From assembly GCA_905221605.1 (NCBI GenBank), contig CAJNDS010000002.1, forward strand, positions 424,001 through 488,000: a stretch of 64,000 nt of DNA, read 5' to 3'. Positions 12,505 to 23,602 of the stretch are shown here, piece after piece. Position numbers and translations under genes: made by a program. A model generated the notes under the pieces. That model saw nothing but the letters and a program-made list of their open reading frames with translations, had not been told where the DNA came from and did no database searches. Positions within the stretch are counted from its first letter, which is position 1. Every line of letters starts with the position of its first letter. The stretch comes from Symbiodinium natans. Taxonomy: Eukaryota > Sar > Dinophyceae > Suessiales > Symbiodiniaceae.

Positions 12505-12583
12505 TTTAGGGTTTAGGGTTTAGGGTTTAAGGTTTAGGGTTTAGGGTTTAGGGTTTAGGGTTTAGGGTTTAGGGTTTAGGGAT
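12505..12583 (+). repeat. (TTTAGGG)n array
   Basis: About eleven units with one AAGG variant, directly after two element E fragments. Confidence 0.9.
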
Positions 12584-13451
12584 CCTTCTCCCCGAGCCCT
12601 GAAAACCGGCGGGGAATTTGACGGAGATCCGGGGCTTCCCAGGCTCAAGGATTCGGGGGTTTGGGAGAGCAGAGGTTTAGGGTTTTGGGGGGTTTTGGGG
12701 GTTTAGGGTTTAGGGTTTAGGGTTTGGGGCTTGGGGGGTTTTAGGCTCTTGGTATTCAGGGTTTTGCGCGCGTTTTGCATGAGCCACTTGGAGTGTAGGG
12801 TTCAAGAAATTTAAGCGATGTAGGGATTCAGGGTTCAGGCTTTAGGTGGTTTAGGGAGGTTTAGGGTGTAGCCCTTCGGGGTTTGGGAACTGGGGAGGCG
12901 AGGTGGGATTTGCGTGTTCACGGTTGCACTGACAACAATTCCGTTTCGGAAGTTCACGTGCGCGTGGATGCCCAAACCCCAAACCCAAAACTCGAAATCT
13001 TAAAGCCTAAACCCTGCTCAACTTATTTCAGGGTTCAATTAGGCTTAGGGTCTTAAATGTCCTTCTTCCTGCCACACCAGAAGCCCACTAGCTTGGAGTT
13101 CAAAGCAGCACTCCATTGCCCGACTTAATTACTGCCCTCAAACCCTCGAAAGCCCTAAGCCCTGAAACCCCTATAAACCTCTTCATGCCCCACGCACGGT
13201 AAAACTCTAACCCCTGAACAAAAGAGCAAACCCTAAACCCTAAACTTAACCTCGCAACCCTTAAACCCTAAGCCCGAATCTACGTCGTCAGGACTCCGTC
13301 TCCCTAAACCCTAAACCCTAAACCCTAAACCCTCAACCCAGGACCACTCCCTTACAGGGTTCCTAGTGGGCGGGGGGTTTCGGGGGGGTTAAAGTAACCC
13401 AAGGTTCCTGAATACTCCCCACTACTCCCTAAAGCTCCCGAGGCTTCTCTT

Positions 13452-13520
13452 AGGTTCTCTCCTAAACCCTAAACCCTAAACCCTAAACCCTAAACCCTAA
13501 ACCCTAAACCCTAAACCCTA
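13452..13520 (-). repeat. (CCCTAAA)n array
   Basis: Ten perfect units. Confidence 0.9.
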
Positions 13521-13570
13521 AACCCTAAACCCTAAACCACCCTTGAACCCCGTTCCCTTACGACGATAAC

Positions 13571-13631
13571 TCTCCCTGGCCGCGTCACCGGACACCATGA
13601 GCATGCCAATAGCACAGATGAGCGCCCCCAC
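13571..13631 (-). CDS. Probable MFS transporter exon, TM3 (VGALICAIGMLMVSGDAARE)
   Basis: Joined in phase after ...MMTGT it gives the typical TM3 pattern G.l...G.l. Acceptor CCCGTCGTCGCAG, donor GTTATC. Together with the previous exon it is the main reason for the MFS call. A next exon may be 13,078-13,123 (GQWSAALNSKLVGF), whose phase fits. Confidence 0.6.
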
Positions 13632-14166
13632 CTGCGACGACGGGAAGCATCGAGGGCAGGCTTGAGGGTGATTTTTTCAAGATAAATTTAGGGTTTAGGG
13701 TTTAGGGTTTAGGGTTTAGGGTGTGCTGTTGGGGGACTGGACGTGTATGCGTAACATGCTCAGCTCTCCACTCTGTGTCTATTTGCCAGTTTACGAGAAT
13801 GAGGGACCCCCAATCTCCAAATTGCAGCATTCCTTATAATCAGGGCCCCGAGAAGGTACCCCTACTTTCGGAAACCCCCCGCAAAAATCGATTGACACCG
13901 CTGCTTGCTTCTGTTTGAGGATGGGATGCGGCGAGATGTCTTAAAGGCTCTAGTGGGTTGCAGCCGCATCTGGTCTTCAGACGCCGCCCTCAGTAGCTTG
14001 TGGGTCCTTAAGGCATAGACCATACTTTTTGGGGGGTTGTTGAGGTAGGCCGTAGACACCCTAACCCTAAACCCTAAACCCCCAAATCCTAAACCCTGTA
14101 AACCCCAAACCCTATAATTTTATATGGTTTAATGAGTCCAGAAAGCCAAAACCCAGAAGCCCGCAC

Positions 14167-14237
14167 CGTGCCGGTCATCATCGCGCCCCATCGATCGTAG
14201 ATCAGACCAATTGGCGCTGAAAAGCCATAGGCAATAC
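14167..14237 (-). CDS. Probable MFS transporter exon AYGFSAPIGLIYDRWGAMMT
   Basis: G.IYDRWG with the preceding FSAPIG resembles the conserved TM2-TM3 loop (G...DR.G) of major-facilitator transporters. Acceptor TTGAGCCCAG, donor GTGCGG, phase 0 into the next exon, which continues as TM3. The opposite strand is closed in the main frames. Confidence 0.6.
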
Positions 14238-14406
14238 CTGGGCTCAAAGCCCACACCCCTATATGTGTTGACTCAAAACCCTAAACCCTAAACCCAGTGG
14301 GGGCGTAGGCCAATCACCGCAAAACCCTCTCTGGCACCCGAAACCCGATTTGCTAAACCCGAAACCCGGTTTCCTAAACCCAAACCCTAAACCCTAAACC
14401 CTAAAC

Positions 14407-14451
14407 CCTGTGCTCGTCCTGTTTTCGTATTCAGGAATATGGCAGGCGATC
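14407..14451 (-). CDS. Probable MFS transporter exon SPAIFLNTKTGRAQ
   Basis: Acceptor ATGTATTTCCTTCCAG is excellent. The donor CAGG|GTTTAG is the first unit of a telomeric array. It leaves one base that makes Gly with the next exon. Confidence 0.45.
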
Positions 14452-14659
14452 CTGGAAGGAAATACATTATTTCCTAAACCCACGACAAGCCCTAAGCCAC
14501 AAACTGACGAACCCTAAACAGGGTCCGGGGCGCAGAATCTGAGGTTTCAAAGTTCTTCGGGCTCATTGTTTCGTTTAGGGTAGCCCTAAACCCTAAACCC
14601 TAGCCTAAACCCTAAACCCTAAACCCTCAACCCTAAACCCTAAACCCTAAACCCTAAAC

Positions 14660-14695
14660 CCGCAGAAGCTGACTGAAATCACGAGGACTTGAGAC
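14660..14695 (-). CDS. Probable MFS transporter exon VSSPRDFSQLLR
   Basis: Twelve codons, phase 0 both ends, acceptor AGGTCCAG; the donor is the GTTTAG of a telomere repeat. A further island at 14,509-14,554 (NFETSDSAPRTLFRV, donor GTCAGT) would carry the phase on. Loop sequence, no motif. Confidence 0.35.
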
Positions 14696-15035
14696 CTGGA
14701 CCTGGACTTGGACTCGGGCATGGTATGGAGTTCGTAATGCAGGGCTTTGGGGCTAAGGGCCGTTTGGGATCCCGGGGTTTAGGGGTTTGGAGTTTAGGGG
14801 TTTGGGGTTTAGGGCTTAGGGTTCGGGGTGTTAGGGCGGGGTTTCATATTTTAGGGATAGAGGGGCGGCTTAGGCTTTAGGGCTTATGGGATCTTTCGTG
14901 CCTGAACCTCTGCCAGTCCACATGACGCAGGGTTTATATTACGGTCATTGGTGCGTGTATATCAGGTTCCTTTCGAATATCGGTTAGTGTATATACCGGG
15001 TATCCTTGTGGGGGTACAACAAATATGTACCCTAC

Positions 15036-15101
15036 TCCACATGTCTCTCTTGAATCCAAGATGCTCTGGCCGACACCGAAAATGGTCGTCAGGAGCAGAA
15101 A
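15036..15101 (-). CDS. Probable MFS transporter exon, TM1 (FLLLTTIFGVGQSILDSRET)
   Basis: Twenty-two codons, acceptor GGGTTGCACCGATCAG, donor GTAGGG inside telomere-like sequence. A hydrophobic helix with glycines suits the first membrane span of a major-facilitator protein. Possible upstream exons: 15,395-15,409 (donor GTAAGT), 15,753-15,779 (RGFFDCPFF, acceptor CCTTATTCAG) and 15,958-16,017 (AKEPQQSGVIKPQTTCLRLH), all phase compatible. Confidence 0.5.
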
Positions 15102-15136
15102 CTGATCGGTGCAACCCGGCTTTCCGTCCTGTGTAT

Positions 15137-15306
15137 GTAGGGTTTAGGGTTTAGGGTTTAGGGTTTAGGGTTTAGGGTTTAGGGTTTAGGGTTTAGGGTT
15201 TAGGGTTTGGGGTTTGGGGTTTGGGGTTTGGGGTTTGGGGTTTGGGGTTTGGGGTTTGGGGTTTGGGGTCTGGGGGTTTAGGGTTTAGGGTTTAGAGTTT
15301 AGGGTT
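15137..15306 (+). repeat. TTTAGGG array with an internal TTTGGGG block
   Basis: Ten TTTAGGG units, then about ten consecutive TTTGGGG units, then TTTAGGG again: one variant has been amplified as a block. Confidence 0.9.
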
Positions 15307-16253
15307 GGAATGCAGACTTCAACTGCGAGAACCCCCAAAAAAACCCAGAACCTTTGGGGGATGAGGGAGGGGGGGTATGGGGTCTGTCACTTACCAGGGC
15401 ACGAAAGCCCTAAACCCGAAACCCAAAACCCGAAACCCTAAAGCCTAAGCCTAAGCCCTAAACCCTAAACCCTAAACCCTAAACCCTAAACCCTAAACCC
15501 TAAACTTCCTAAACTTCCTAAACTTCCAAGACCTCAGGCAGGTTCAGGGTTGAGGGCCGTTGAGGCATTTGGGCTTTAGGGGTCTGAGAAGCCGATGCCC
15601 TATAGACTCAGAGGCCGTGTAAGGTTGAGGGTGTAGGGCTTCGAGGCCCGATCCCCGAAACCCCGATCCCTAAAGGGTTCAGGGTTCAGGGTTTAGGGTT
15701 TACGGTTTAGGGTTTAGGGTTTAGGGTGAAACCCTCAGCCCGGAAACCAAACGAAGAACGGACAGTCGAAGAAGCCCCGCTGAATAAGGAATATGGGGCC
15801 TAGACCTTCCTAATTTCTTGGGGTTTAGGGTTTAGGGTTTAGGGTTAAGGGTTTAGGGGTTAGGGTTTAGGGTTTCGGGTTTAGGGGTTAGGGTTGAAGG
15901 GTTGAAGGGGAGTTCCTTATCTATCGGGGTGTGGGTCCTGGAAAAAGTACCGCACACGTGCAGGCGCAGGCATGTGGTTTGGGGCTTGATGACTCCAGAT
16001 TGCTGAGGCTCTTTTGCCTGCAGACTGCAGTTTTAATCTTAAGGCTTGGGGTTTATAAGTTTGCAAGGTGTAGGGTTCAGGGTTGAGGGTTTAGGGTTGA
16101 GGCTTTTTCAGGTTCAGGGTTTTTTAAGGTTTGGGGTATGATTTCATGCCGGGCAGACTCTACATTTGCGGTGTCTGGCTTAGGGTGTAGGGTTCAGTCA
16201 GGGCCGCGACACCAAATCAGGCTTGCAGAGTGTCTACACACGTCGTCATGACT

Positions 16254-16352
16254 AGTTGCTTAAGAATCCCACAAAAATATTGTTCCTTATAAGGGCAATG
16301 TTATAGGGATTATGTTTCGCATTTTTGGCGGATTCTTCAGCAAATAGTAGTA
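16254..16352. mobile_element. Element G copy
   Basis: ACTAGTTGCTTAAGAATCCC at the left and GGATTCTTCAGCAAATAGTA at the right. Confidence 0.7.
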
Positions 16353-16406
16353 AAAGCCCAGTAAAGCGGCAAAGGGCATTTCCCGTGATCAGCCGAAGAG
16401 ACCAAC

Positions 16407-17903
16407 TTAGGCTGAGCAGTCCTCGCAGGTGGAGCTGTAGACGCCAGCATCCGCAAACATCTTCCTCAGAGCGGCTTAGGGTTTAGGACTTCTAGGGTGT
16501 AGGGTTTAAGGCTGTAGGGCTTTGGGGTTTAAGGTTTAGGGTTGAGGGCCCGGGGTTTAAGGTTTCGACTTGGTACCCCAAAACCGCTCCTACGACTCCT
16601 GCAAATGCTTCAGAACGAGAGAAGCCCTTACGAAATCCGGTCATCCGGGCTGTTGCTTGTATGGTGCTCGCCTCACCAAGCAATCCCCTCCCCCTGTGCT
16701 AGACCCCCCCGCTACCCCCTACTTAGAAGCTCTTTTGACTTAATAAGTCTACATACATGGTGTCCACTAAAAACCTCTCCCGAACCCCCCCCCCCCCCCA
16801 AAAAAAAAAAAAAACACACACACACACACAAGAGTTTTGCTCATAATCATACAACACAACAAAAAAAACCACAAAACCCGGCTTAGGGTCTAGGGTTCAG
16901 GGTCTAGGGTTTAGGGCTAGGGTTTAGGGTTTTTGCTCGGGCTTAAGGTATTAGGGTTCGGAGTTTAGGGTTTAGGGTTTAGGGTTTAGGGTTTAGGGTT
17001 TAGGGAATCCAAAAACTATAGGGTCTAGGGTTTACCAGCAACCCGAGCCACGCAAAGAGCGACTGCCCGGGGAGGACGCCGGCAGCCAGGCTGCAGCAGA
17101 TCTCGGCTGCAGGTTGGTTTAGGGTTTAGGGTTAGGGTTAGTTTAGAGTTTAGAGTTTAGAGTTTAGGGTTTAGGGTTTAGGGGTTTAGGGGTTTAGGGG
17201 TTTAGGGGTTTAGGGGTTTAGGGGTTTAGGGGTTTAGGGGTTTAGGGGTTTAGGGTTTAGGGTTTAGGGCTTGAGAGAAGCACGCACGTCAGAGTGCAGA
17301 TGGAGCGGCCCACAGGGCCGCAAATCGGCCCCAAGGCATCGGCTTCTTCTCTTTCTCCGGCGGCTCCTCCTTGAGGTTTAGGGTTTAGGGCTAGGGTTTA
17401 GGGTTTTGGGCTTAGGGCTTAGGGCGTAGGGCGTAGGGTTTAGGGTGCAGGGTTTGGGGTTTAGCCGCAGAACCCTTAACCTCTATACCCATAACCCTAA
17501 ACCCCAGAACCGCTAAAACTCTAAAACGGGGCGACTTCTGAGAGAAGCCGAGAAGCCGAGAAACCGCCCAGTAGGGTTGAGGGCTTGGGATAGAATTTAC
17601 GGTTTCGGGTTTAGGGCTAGGGTTTGGTTTAGGGTTTAGGGTTTAGGGTTTAGGGTTTAGGGTTTAGGGTTTAGGGTTTAGGGTTTAGGGTTTAGGGTTT
17701 AGGGTTTAGGGTTTAGGGTCTAGGGTCTAGGGTTTATAGGGTTTAGGGTTTAGGGTTTAGGGGTTAGGGTTTAGGGTTTAGGGTTTAGGGTTTAGGGTTT
17801 AGGGTTTAGGGTTTAGGGTTTTAGGGCTTAGGGTTTGAGGTTTAGGGAAAACGGCCTCGGCGGCGTCTGCGGCCTCGACATCCTCGACTTCAGAAGTTGG
17901 CTC
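16407..17903 (-). CDS. Unknown gene, five phase-consistent exons to a stop
   Basis: Exons 17,853-17,903 (EPTSEVEDVEAADAAEA), 17,291-17,369 (EEPPEKEKKPMPWGRFAALW; GA donor), 17,036-17,106 (EICCSLAAGVLPGQSLFAWL; donor GTAAAC), 16,570-16,671 (ASTIQATARMTGFRKGFSRS) and 16,407-16,460 (MFADAGVYSSTCEDCSA, then TAA) connect in phase. An acidic segment is followed by hydrophobic ones, suggesting a membrane protein. No family recognised; the N terminus is missing. Introns are long TTTAGGG arrays. Confidence 0.5.
17116..17272 (+). repeat. TTTAGGG, TTTAGAG and TTTAGGGG mixed array
   Basis: Starts with TTTAGGG, passes three TTTAGAG units, then about ten octamers GTTTAGGG with an extra G (TTTAGGGG). Confidence 0.9.
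17622..17830 (+). repeat. Long (TTTAGGG)n array, about 210 bp
   Basis: About 28 units with a few TCTAGGG and TATAGGG variants, in the candidate intron upstream of exon 17,291-17,369. Confidence 0.92.
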
Positions 17904-18069
17904 CTCGGATTGCGGTTTTAGGGTTTTTAGGGTTTAGGGTTTAGGGTTTAGGGTTTAGGATGAGGGCGCAGGGATGGAGGCTTTGCCTTTCCTAAAAGGG
18001 CCCGGAATTGTTTTGGATTGGTTGTTTTCTGTTTTGGGACTTTGTGTTTAGGGTTCGGGGTGCGCTCTG

Positions 18070-18790
18070 GTTTCTACTAGGAAAAACCACTATGTTCTCT
18101 ATGTTCCACTAGGACAACCTCTATTTCTCCATCTTTTTCATAGGGAAACGTGTACTTTCGCTATATTTAAAGCAGAAACACCCAAAGACCACAAATTTAA
18201 GTAGAGACCCTCTGTTTTCTCTCAACTTTCATCGGGAAACCTCCATTTTCGCGGTTAAGAAAAAAACCTCAATTTTGTCCGTAATTTGCCAACTTTTCCT
18301 CTTTATTCCAATTGGAAAGTACCTCTCTGTTTTTCTATGTTTGCATGGGAAGCCTTCTACATATTTCACTGGGAAAACACTGTTCTCTATGTTTCAATAG
18401 GAAACATCTATTTCCTAAATATGTTGATAGGAAAGCCTGTGTTTTTGTCTTGATTTCAATCGGAAAGCAAATCTTTGGTTTCTTTATGCTTGAAGAAGAA
18501 ACCTTTTATTTCTTTATATTTTTTATGGGACACATCAATGTGCTCTTCACTATGGGGGAACCTCAATTTTCTCTATGCGTTAACAGGAAAACCTCAATTC
18601 TCTGTGTTTTACAAAAAGAAAGCTTCATTAATTTTCTGTTGCTCTGTATATTTTGAAGGGATATTTTATTTCGAAAATTTGAACTTTCTCTATACCTTAA
18701 TTGGAAAACCCTCCTCATTGTTGAATATAATGAGCAAACCTCTCTTGACTCTATCTTCTCTATGCTTTGAAACAAGCTTGTACGGCATAG
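18070..18790. repeat. Degenerate minisatellite of about 30 bp period, AT-rich
   Basis: A unit like TCTATGTTTCAATAGGAAAACC recurs some twenty times with heavy divergence, spacing mostly about 30-40 bp. No telomere unit for about 700 bp. Short ORFs here follow the repeat and are not genes. It could be intergenic. Confidence 0.7.
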
Positions 18791-19446
18791 CAAAGTCGGG
18801 GGCTGGGGGGCTTTAAAAGCAGGAGGGTTTGGGGAAACCAGGGGGGAGGGGGGGGGGGGGCGGCTGCCATCATGGCACGGTGCAGCCGAGGCGCACTGAT
18901 GTTGGTGCTTGGGGCATCCTTGTTCGACGTGGTGTCCTCTAAGCTTAAGATTTGGGGTTTAAACCCTCAACCCTAAACCCTTTTAGGGTACGTACATGGT
19001 CCCTGAACCCTAAACCCTAAACCCTTAATTTGGGCCGTGAACTGCGGGAGCATTTACCCTATCGAGCCCAAGGAGCGCTTCCGAACCCTTCTTTAATCAA
19101 GGTAGGGGGTCATACTGCGGAACTCAAATTTAGGGTTTAGAGTATCGGCTTTTAGGGTTTAGGGGTTAGGGCTTAGGGTTTAGGATTTAGGGGATAGGGT
19201 TTCAGGATCAAGTTCTGGGGAGTTTCGGCTGTGATGTCGTAGGGTTAAGGGTCTTGTAGATATCAAGAGCCGGGGGCTTTGCGCAACACCCAAAAGACTG
19301 TTGTAGTGTTGTTACTCTTACTCTATTCTTATTCTTCTTCTTTGACTTTTACTTTCTTCATTCCCTAAACCCCTAAACCCTAAATCCTAAACCCTCTTGC
19401 TTTTTTCATCTTTTTGTTGTTTTGGGAGGGGGGGGGGGTGGGCAGG

Positions 19447-19495
19447 GGCGGGCGGCTTCGCCGAGTTTGTACAAAAACGTAACAAAAAAGATCGC
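19447..19495 (-). CDS. Exon-like hydrophobic island AIFFVTFLYKLGEAA
   Basis: Follows acceptor CGCCTGCTTTCCTAG and reads as a membrane helix ending YKLGEA, a pattern met in some MFS carriers. No convincing donor. The plus strand is also open. Confidence 0.25.
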
Positions 19496-20144
19496 CTAGG
19501 AAAGCAGGCGAGGGTTTAGAATTCAGGGTTCAGGGTTCAGGGTTTAGGGTTTGGGTTTGGTTTAGGGTTTAGGACTTAGGGCTTAATGCTTAGGGTTTAG
19601 GTTGATGCACCAAGGAAGCAGCTGAGGTTTGCTTATCCTGTAGATGCGATTAGGTTTACACCTAAGCCCTAAACCCTAAACCTTAAATCCCCCCATCTCT
19701 GTCCTGGAAGCGGACGACAGGCACCTCCTTCGAGACAACTTGCCGTCGGAATCGGGTAGCGATAGGGTTTAGGGTTTAGACCACCTCACACCAAGAGAGG
19801 TTGGCAGACCTAACTTCAGAGTACATTGAGTATACACATATGCAAAAATGCACTTATATGACAGAGATTGATCTATGTAGCTGAGGCAATGTAGGATCTA
19901 TGAGACAATAAAAACGGCAGAGTATTGTCTGCACACATATACATGCATGTACATACATACAGAATACGCAAACGTACACACCTTGGCAAGGATGTGAATT
20001 TGAGAAAATAAGGGACCCCTAAAATAGCCCCCCCAAATAGTCAGGGCTGTTTCAACAATACAAATATCGCAAACCGCAACGCACCGCATACCGAACCGGT
20101 AGTATCGCACACACGCCGCGCCGTACCGCGGCATCGCTGCACAC

Positions 20145-20935
20145 TCCCCCACCCCCACCCCCCCCCTCCCCCTCCCCCCAAACCTCCCACCACTCCCGCC
20201 CCCTCCCACCTACCCCCACCGAGCCCCCCCCCCACACCCCCCTCCAAAACTCCCGCCCAACCCCCTCCCACCTAACTTCCCATCACCCCCCAACTCCCAT
20301 CTAACCGCTCCCAACCCCCACCTACCCCCCTCCCCACAACCCCCTCCTACCCCCCCTACCCCACCCCATCCTCCCACCTAACCCCCTCCCCACCTACCCC
20401 CCTCAACCCTCCCACCAACCCCCCCTCTCCCTCCTTCCCCCCTCCAACCCCCTCACCTTCTACCCCCAACCCCCCCAACTGACACCTCCCACCATCCACT
20501 CCCACCTTTCCCCCTCCCACCTACCAACTCCCACCTAACCCCCTCCCACTAACCCCCCCCACCAACTCCCACCTAACCCCCCTCCCACCTACCCGCCCCT
20601 CTCCTCCACCAACTACCCCCCCCTCCCACCCACCTACCCCCCTCCTCCCACTCCCACCCCTCCCCACCCCCCCTCCCACCGACCCCCTCCCACCCACCAA
20701 CTCCCACTCCCACCCAGCCCCTCCCACCTACCAACCTACCTGCCCCCTCCCACCTCCCACCTACCCCCCCTCCCAACCAACCAACTCCCACCTATCCCCC
20801 TCCCACCTAACCCCCCCTCCACTCCCACCTACCAACCCCTGCTCCCACCCACCTAACCCCACCCCTCCCCAAACCTCCCACCTGCACCCCCACCCCCTTC
20901 CCCAACCCCCACTCCCACCTAGGCTGGTGGGCCCT
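20145..20935 (-). repeat. C-rich minisatellite (CCCACCTACCCCCCTC-like)
   Basis: About 790 bp with almost no G, made of CCCACCTA(A)CCCCCTCC variants. Flanked at 20,079-20,146 by an ACCGCA-rich stretch. Confidence 0.9.
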
Positions 20936-21019
20936 TCCCACCCTGCCCCACCACCCGCCCACCCACGTAAAGCTCCGGTCCTGTGCGGAGAAGCTGCACA
21001 CCTAAGCAGCCTTTGTGGG

Positions 21020-21950
21020 AAAGGAAAGGGGAGGGGGGGGGGTTGGGAAGGCCTGGGCGGACAGCGGCTGGAGGGCAAGGAAGGGTTTAGGAGCTTAGGC
21101 AGGTGGGATCTTGGGTGGGAGGTCGTAGGTGGGAGGTTTTGGGTGGGAGGGAGGGGGGCCAGGTGGGAGTGGGGGGAGGGGCAAAGGTGTGGCGAGGGGA
21201 GGGTGTACAAGAGGGGTAGGTCTTAGGTGGGAGGTTTTAGGTGAAAGGTCTTGGGGGGGTGTTTGGTGGGAGGTCTTAGGTGGGAGTTCGGTGGAAGGTC
21301 TTTGGTGGGAGGGCGAAGGGGGGGTTTAGGTGGGAGGTCTTAGGTGGGAGGTCTTGGGTGGGAGGTCTTAGGTGGGAGGTCGAGGTCAGGTGGGGGAGGT
21401 CTTAGGTGGGAGGTCTTGGGTGGGAGGTGTTAGGTGGGAGGTCTTAAGTGGGGAGGAGGGGGGAGGGGGGGTTAGGTGGGAGTGGGGAGGGCCCTTAGGT
21501 GGGAGGAAGGGGAGGGCTTGGGTGGGAGGTCGAAGGTGGGACGTCTCGGTGGGAGGTCTTTGGTGGGAGGTCTTAGGTGGGGTTTTAGGTGGGGAGGAGG
21601 GGGGAGGGGGGGCTAGGTGGGAGTGGGGAGGGCCCTTAGGTGGGAGGAAGGGGAGGGCTTGGGTGGGAGGTCGAAGGTGGGACGTCTAGGGGGAGGTGGG
21701 GAGGGCAGGTGGGAGGGAGGGCTGAGGTGTTTTGGTGGGGAGAGGGGGGAACCCTTTAGGTGGGAGGAAAGGGCGGGTCTTCGGGCAGGTCTTAGGGGGG
21801 AGGAGGGGGGAGGGGGGCTAGGTGGGAGTGGGGAGGGCTTAGGTGGGAGGTCTAAGGTGGGAGGTCTTAGGTGGGAGGGGGGAAGGGGGAAGGTAGGAAA
21901 AAGGGGTGGGGGAGGGGCTTGGGTGGGAGGGGCCTGTGGGAGGGGCCGAA
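21020..21950 (+). repeat. G-rich minisatellite (AGGTGGGAGGTCTT unit)
   Basis: About 930 bp of GGTGGGAGGTCTTA-type units about 15 bp long, with a direct duplication of about 150 bp near 21,430-21,690. It is the inverted counterpart of the C-rich array across a spacer of about 85 bp. Flanked at 21,951-22,040 by another ACCGCA-rich stretch. Its long ORFs (GGRWEVLGG, LPPKPSP) are repeat translations. Confidence 0.9.
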
Positions 21951-22210
21951 CCGCAACCAACCGCACACGCCGCAATAAGAGCAATACCACACCGCATAAT
22001 ACCGCAGAAGTATTGGTATCGACCGAACCGCCCGATGACAACCCTGATAGTATAATAAGAACATCAAGAAGGTACCCCTAAGCCCTATAAACCCCAAACC
22101 CGGGGCCTTGTTTCGGAAACCACCATGTGGAGTTTAGGGCTGCTGGATCGAAGGCCCACGCAGGATCCCAGCAACTACGATTCTGAAGACACCGCACTGT
22201 ACCTGGTAAG

Positions 22211-22315
22211 AGGGCTTAGGGCTTAGGGCTTAGGGCTTAGGGTTTAGGGTTTAGGGTTTAGGGTTTAGGGTTTAGGGTTTAGGGTTTAGGGTTTAGGGTT
22301 TAGGGTTTAGGGTTT
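22211..22315 (+). repeat. (TTTAGGG)n array
   Basis: Three CTTAGGG then about twelve TTTAGGG units. Confidence 0.9.
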
Positions 22316-22465
22316 CTGAGGGCAGGGCTTTTGGGGATGATGTGTAGGGTTTCAGGGCTAGAGAATGGCCTTTCAAGGGCCACCCCGTACCACCCACCCG
22401 CCTCAGGGGTACCCCGAACCCTAAACCCTAAACCCTAAACCCGAAACCCTAAACCCTAGCCCTAA

Positions 22466-22542
22466 ACCCCAAACCCTAAGGCGTCCTCCTCGGCCTTGGG
22501 CTGCTTGGCCTGCTGCTCTTCTCTCCTGGCCTCCTGCAAAGG
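22466..22542 (-). CDS. Isolated charged exon candidate EARREEQQAKQPKAEEDA
   Basis: Follows acceptor TTGAGCCTTTGCAG and is highly charged. The opposite strand reads as Leu-rich, which I take as the shadow. No neighbour in phase found. Confidence 0.3.
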
Positions 22543-22551
22543 CTCAAGGTA

Positions 22552-22800
22552 GACCCAAGACTATCCTAGGAATACAAAGGGGTTTAGGGTTCAGAGGGTT
22601 TAGGGTTTAGGGTTTCGGGTTTCGGCTTTCGGGCTTGGGCTTCAGGGTTCGACCAAGCGCAACCCAGGCCAGGCATCACGAGGGTAACCTTCTTGGCTTA
22701 CGGGCCTACAAGGGAACCTAACCCTCACCCTCCCCCTCCCCCCCCCCCCACGCCCTCAAACAACAAAAAGGGAATAAGGGCCCCACTCTGGGTCCTGGAC
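22552..22800. mobile_element. Element B copy split twice
   Basis: TAGACCCAAGACTATCCTAGG to AATACAAAG, then about 100 bp of TTTAGGG variants plus unknown sequence, then AGGGTAACCTTCTTGGCTTAC. A second C-rich interruption lies before AATAAGGGCCCCACTCTGGGTCC. Confidence 0.7.
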
Positions 22801-23491
22801 GAAGCGGGGTTGTTCTGATTCATGGGTTTAGGGTTTAGGGTTTAGGGTTTAGGGTTTAGGGTTTGGGGTTTGGGGTTTGGGGTTTGGGGTTTAGGGATTG
22901 CGGTTTGGGTTTGTCGCCCGCCAGCTACACACGCGCGCAGATTGGAAAGGAACTTCTGAATGCATCCAGGCTTGTTCTGCTACACACACGCACACATGCA
23001 CATGTGGTGGTTTCCCAACTTGGGGTACCTTCTTGGGGTCCTGATTACAAGGGAATCCTGCTATCTGGGAGGGCTCATTTTGCCCTAAACCCTCAACCCT
23101 CAACCCTCAACCCTAAACCCTGAACCCTAAACCCTGAACCCTATCGTAACCCCCCCCCCCCCCCCAAGGAAACGGGGACCGTCCTCCGGAGGCTGGGTCG
23201 GAGCCGGCGTATAAGTTTCGCGTACGCCCGTGAAGCTGCTGCCTCGGCGTGGCCCAAAGGACACATGCTGGGTTAGGTTTTAGGGTTTAGAGTTTAGGGT
23301 TTAGAGTTTAGGGTTTAGGGTTTAGGGTTTTAGGCTTTAGGCTTCAGGCTTTCGGGTTCAGGGTTTTGGGCTACATGGTGTAGGGCTTAGGGTTACATGG
23401 CTTATCGTGCTTGTACGGTTTCTATAGGGCTTGCAAAGATTTGGAGCCCCGAGAAGCCGCAAAACCTTAAGAACGGAGGCTTGCCCAAAGA

Positions 23492-23602
23492 ACCCACGAA
23501 GCCCAATACCCCGTAATTTAGGAATTTACCTTAAATCAGATAGGGATCCGTAATCTGATTTAAGGTATATTCCTGAATTAAGGAGTCTTGGGCTCTCTGA
23601 GA
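23492..23602. mobile_element. Element F copy (long hairpin)
   Basis: AAGCCCAATACCCCGTAATT at the left, AATTAAGGAGTCTTGGGCTCTC at the right, with ACCTTAAATCAGATAGGGAT and ATCTGATTTAAGGTATATTC as inner arms. The whole element is almost self-complementary. Confidence 0.8.

Noticed and set aside
18312-18816. ORFs of 113-114 codons in the AT-rich block
   Set aside because: Overlapping frames follow the about 30-bp repeat; no conserved sequence or splice context.
20041-22097. Many ORFs of 60-150 codons rich in Gly/Trp or Pro/Ser
   Set aside because: They are translations of the C-rich and G-rich minisatellites in several frames and both strands, with no codon-like pattern.
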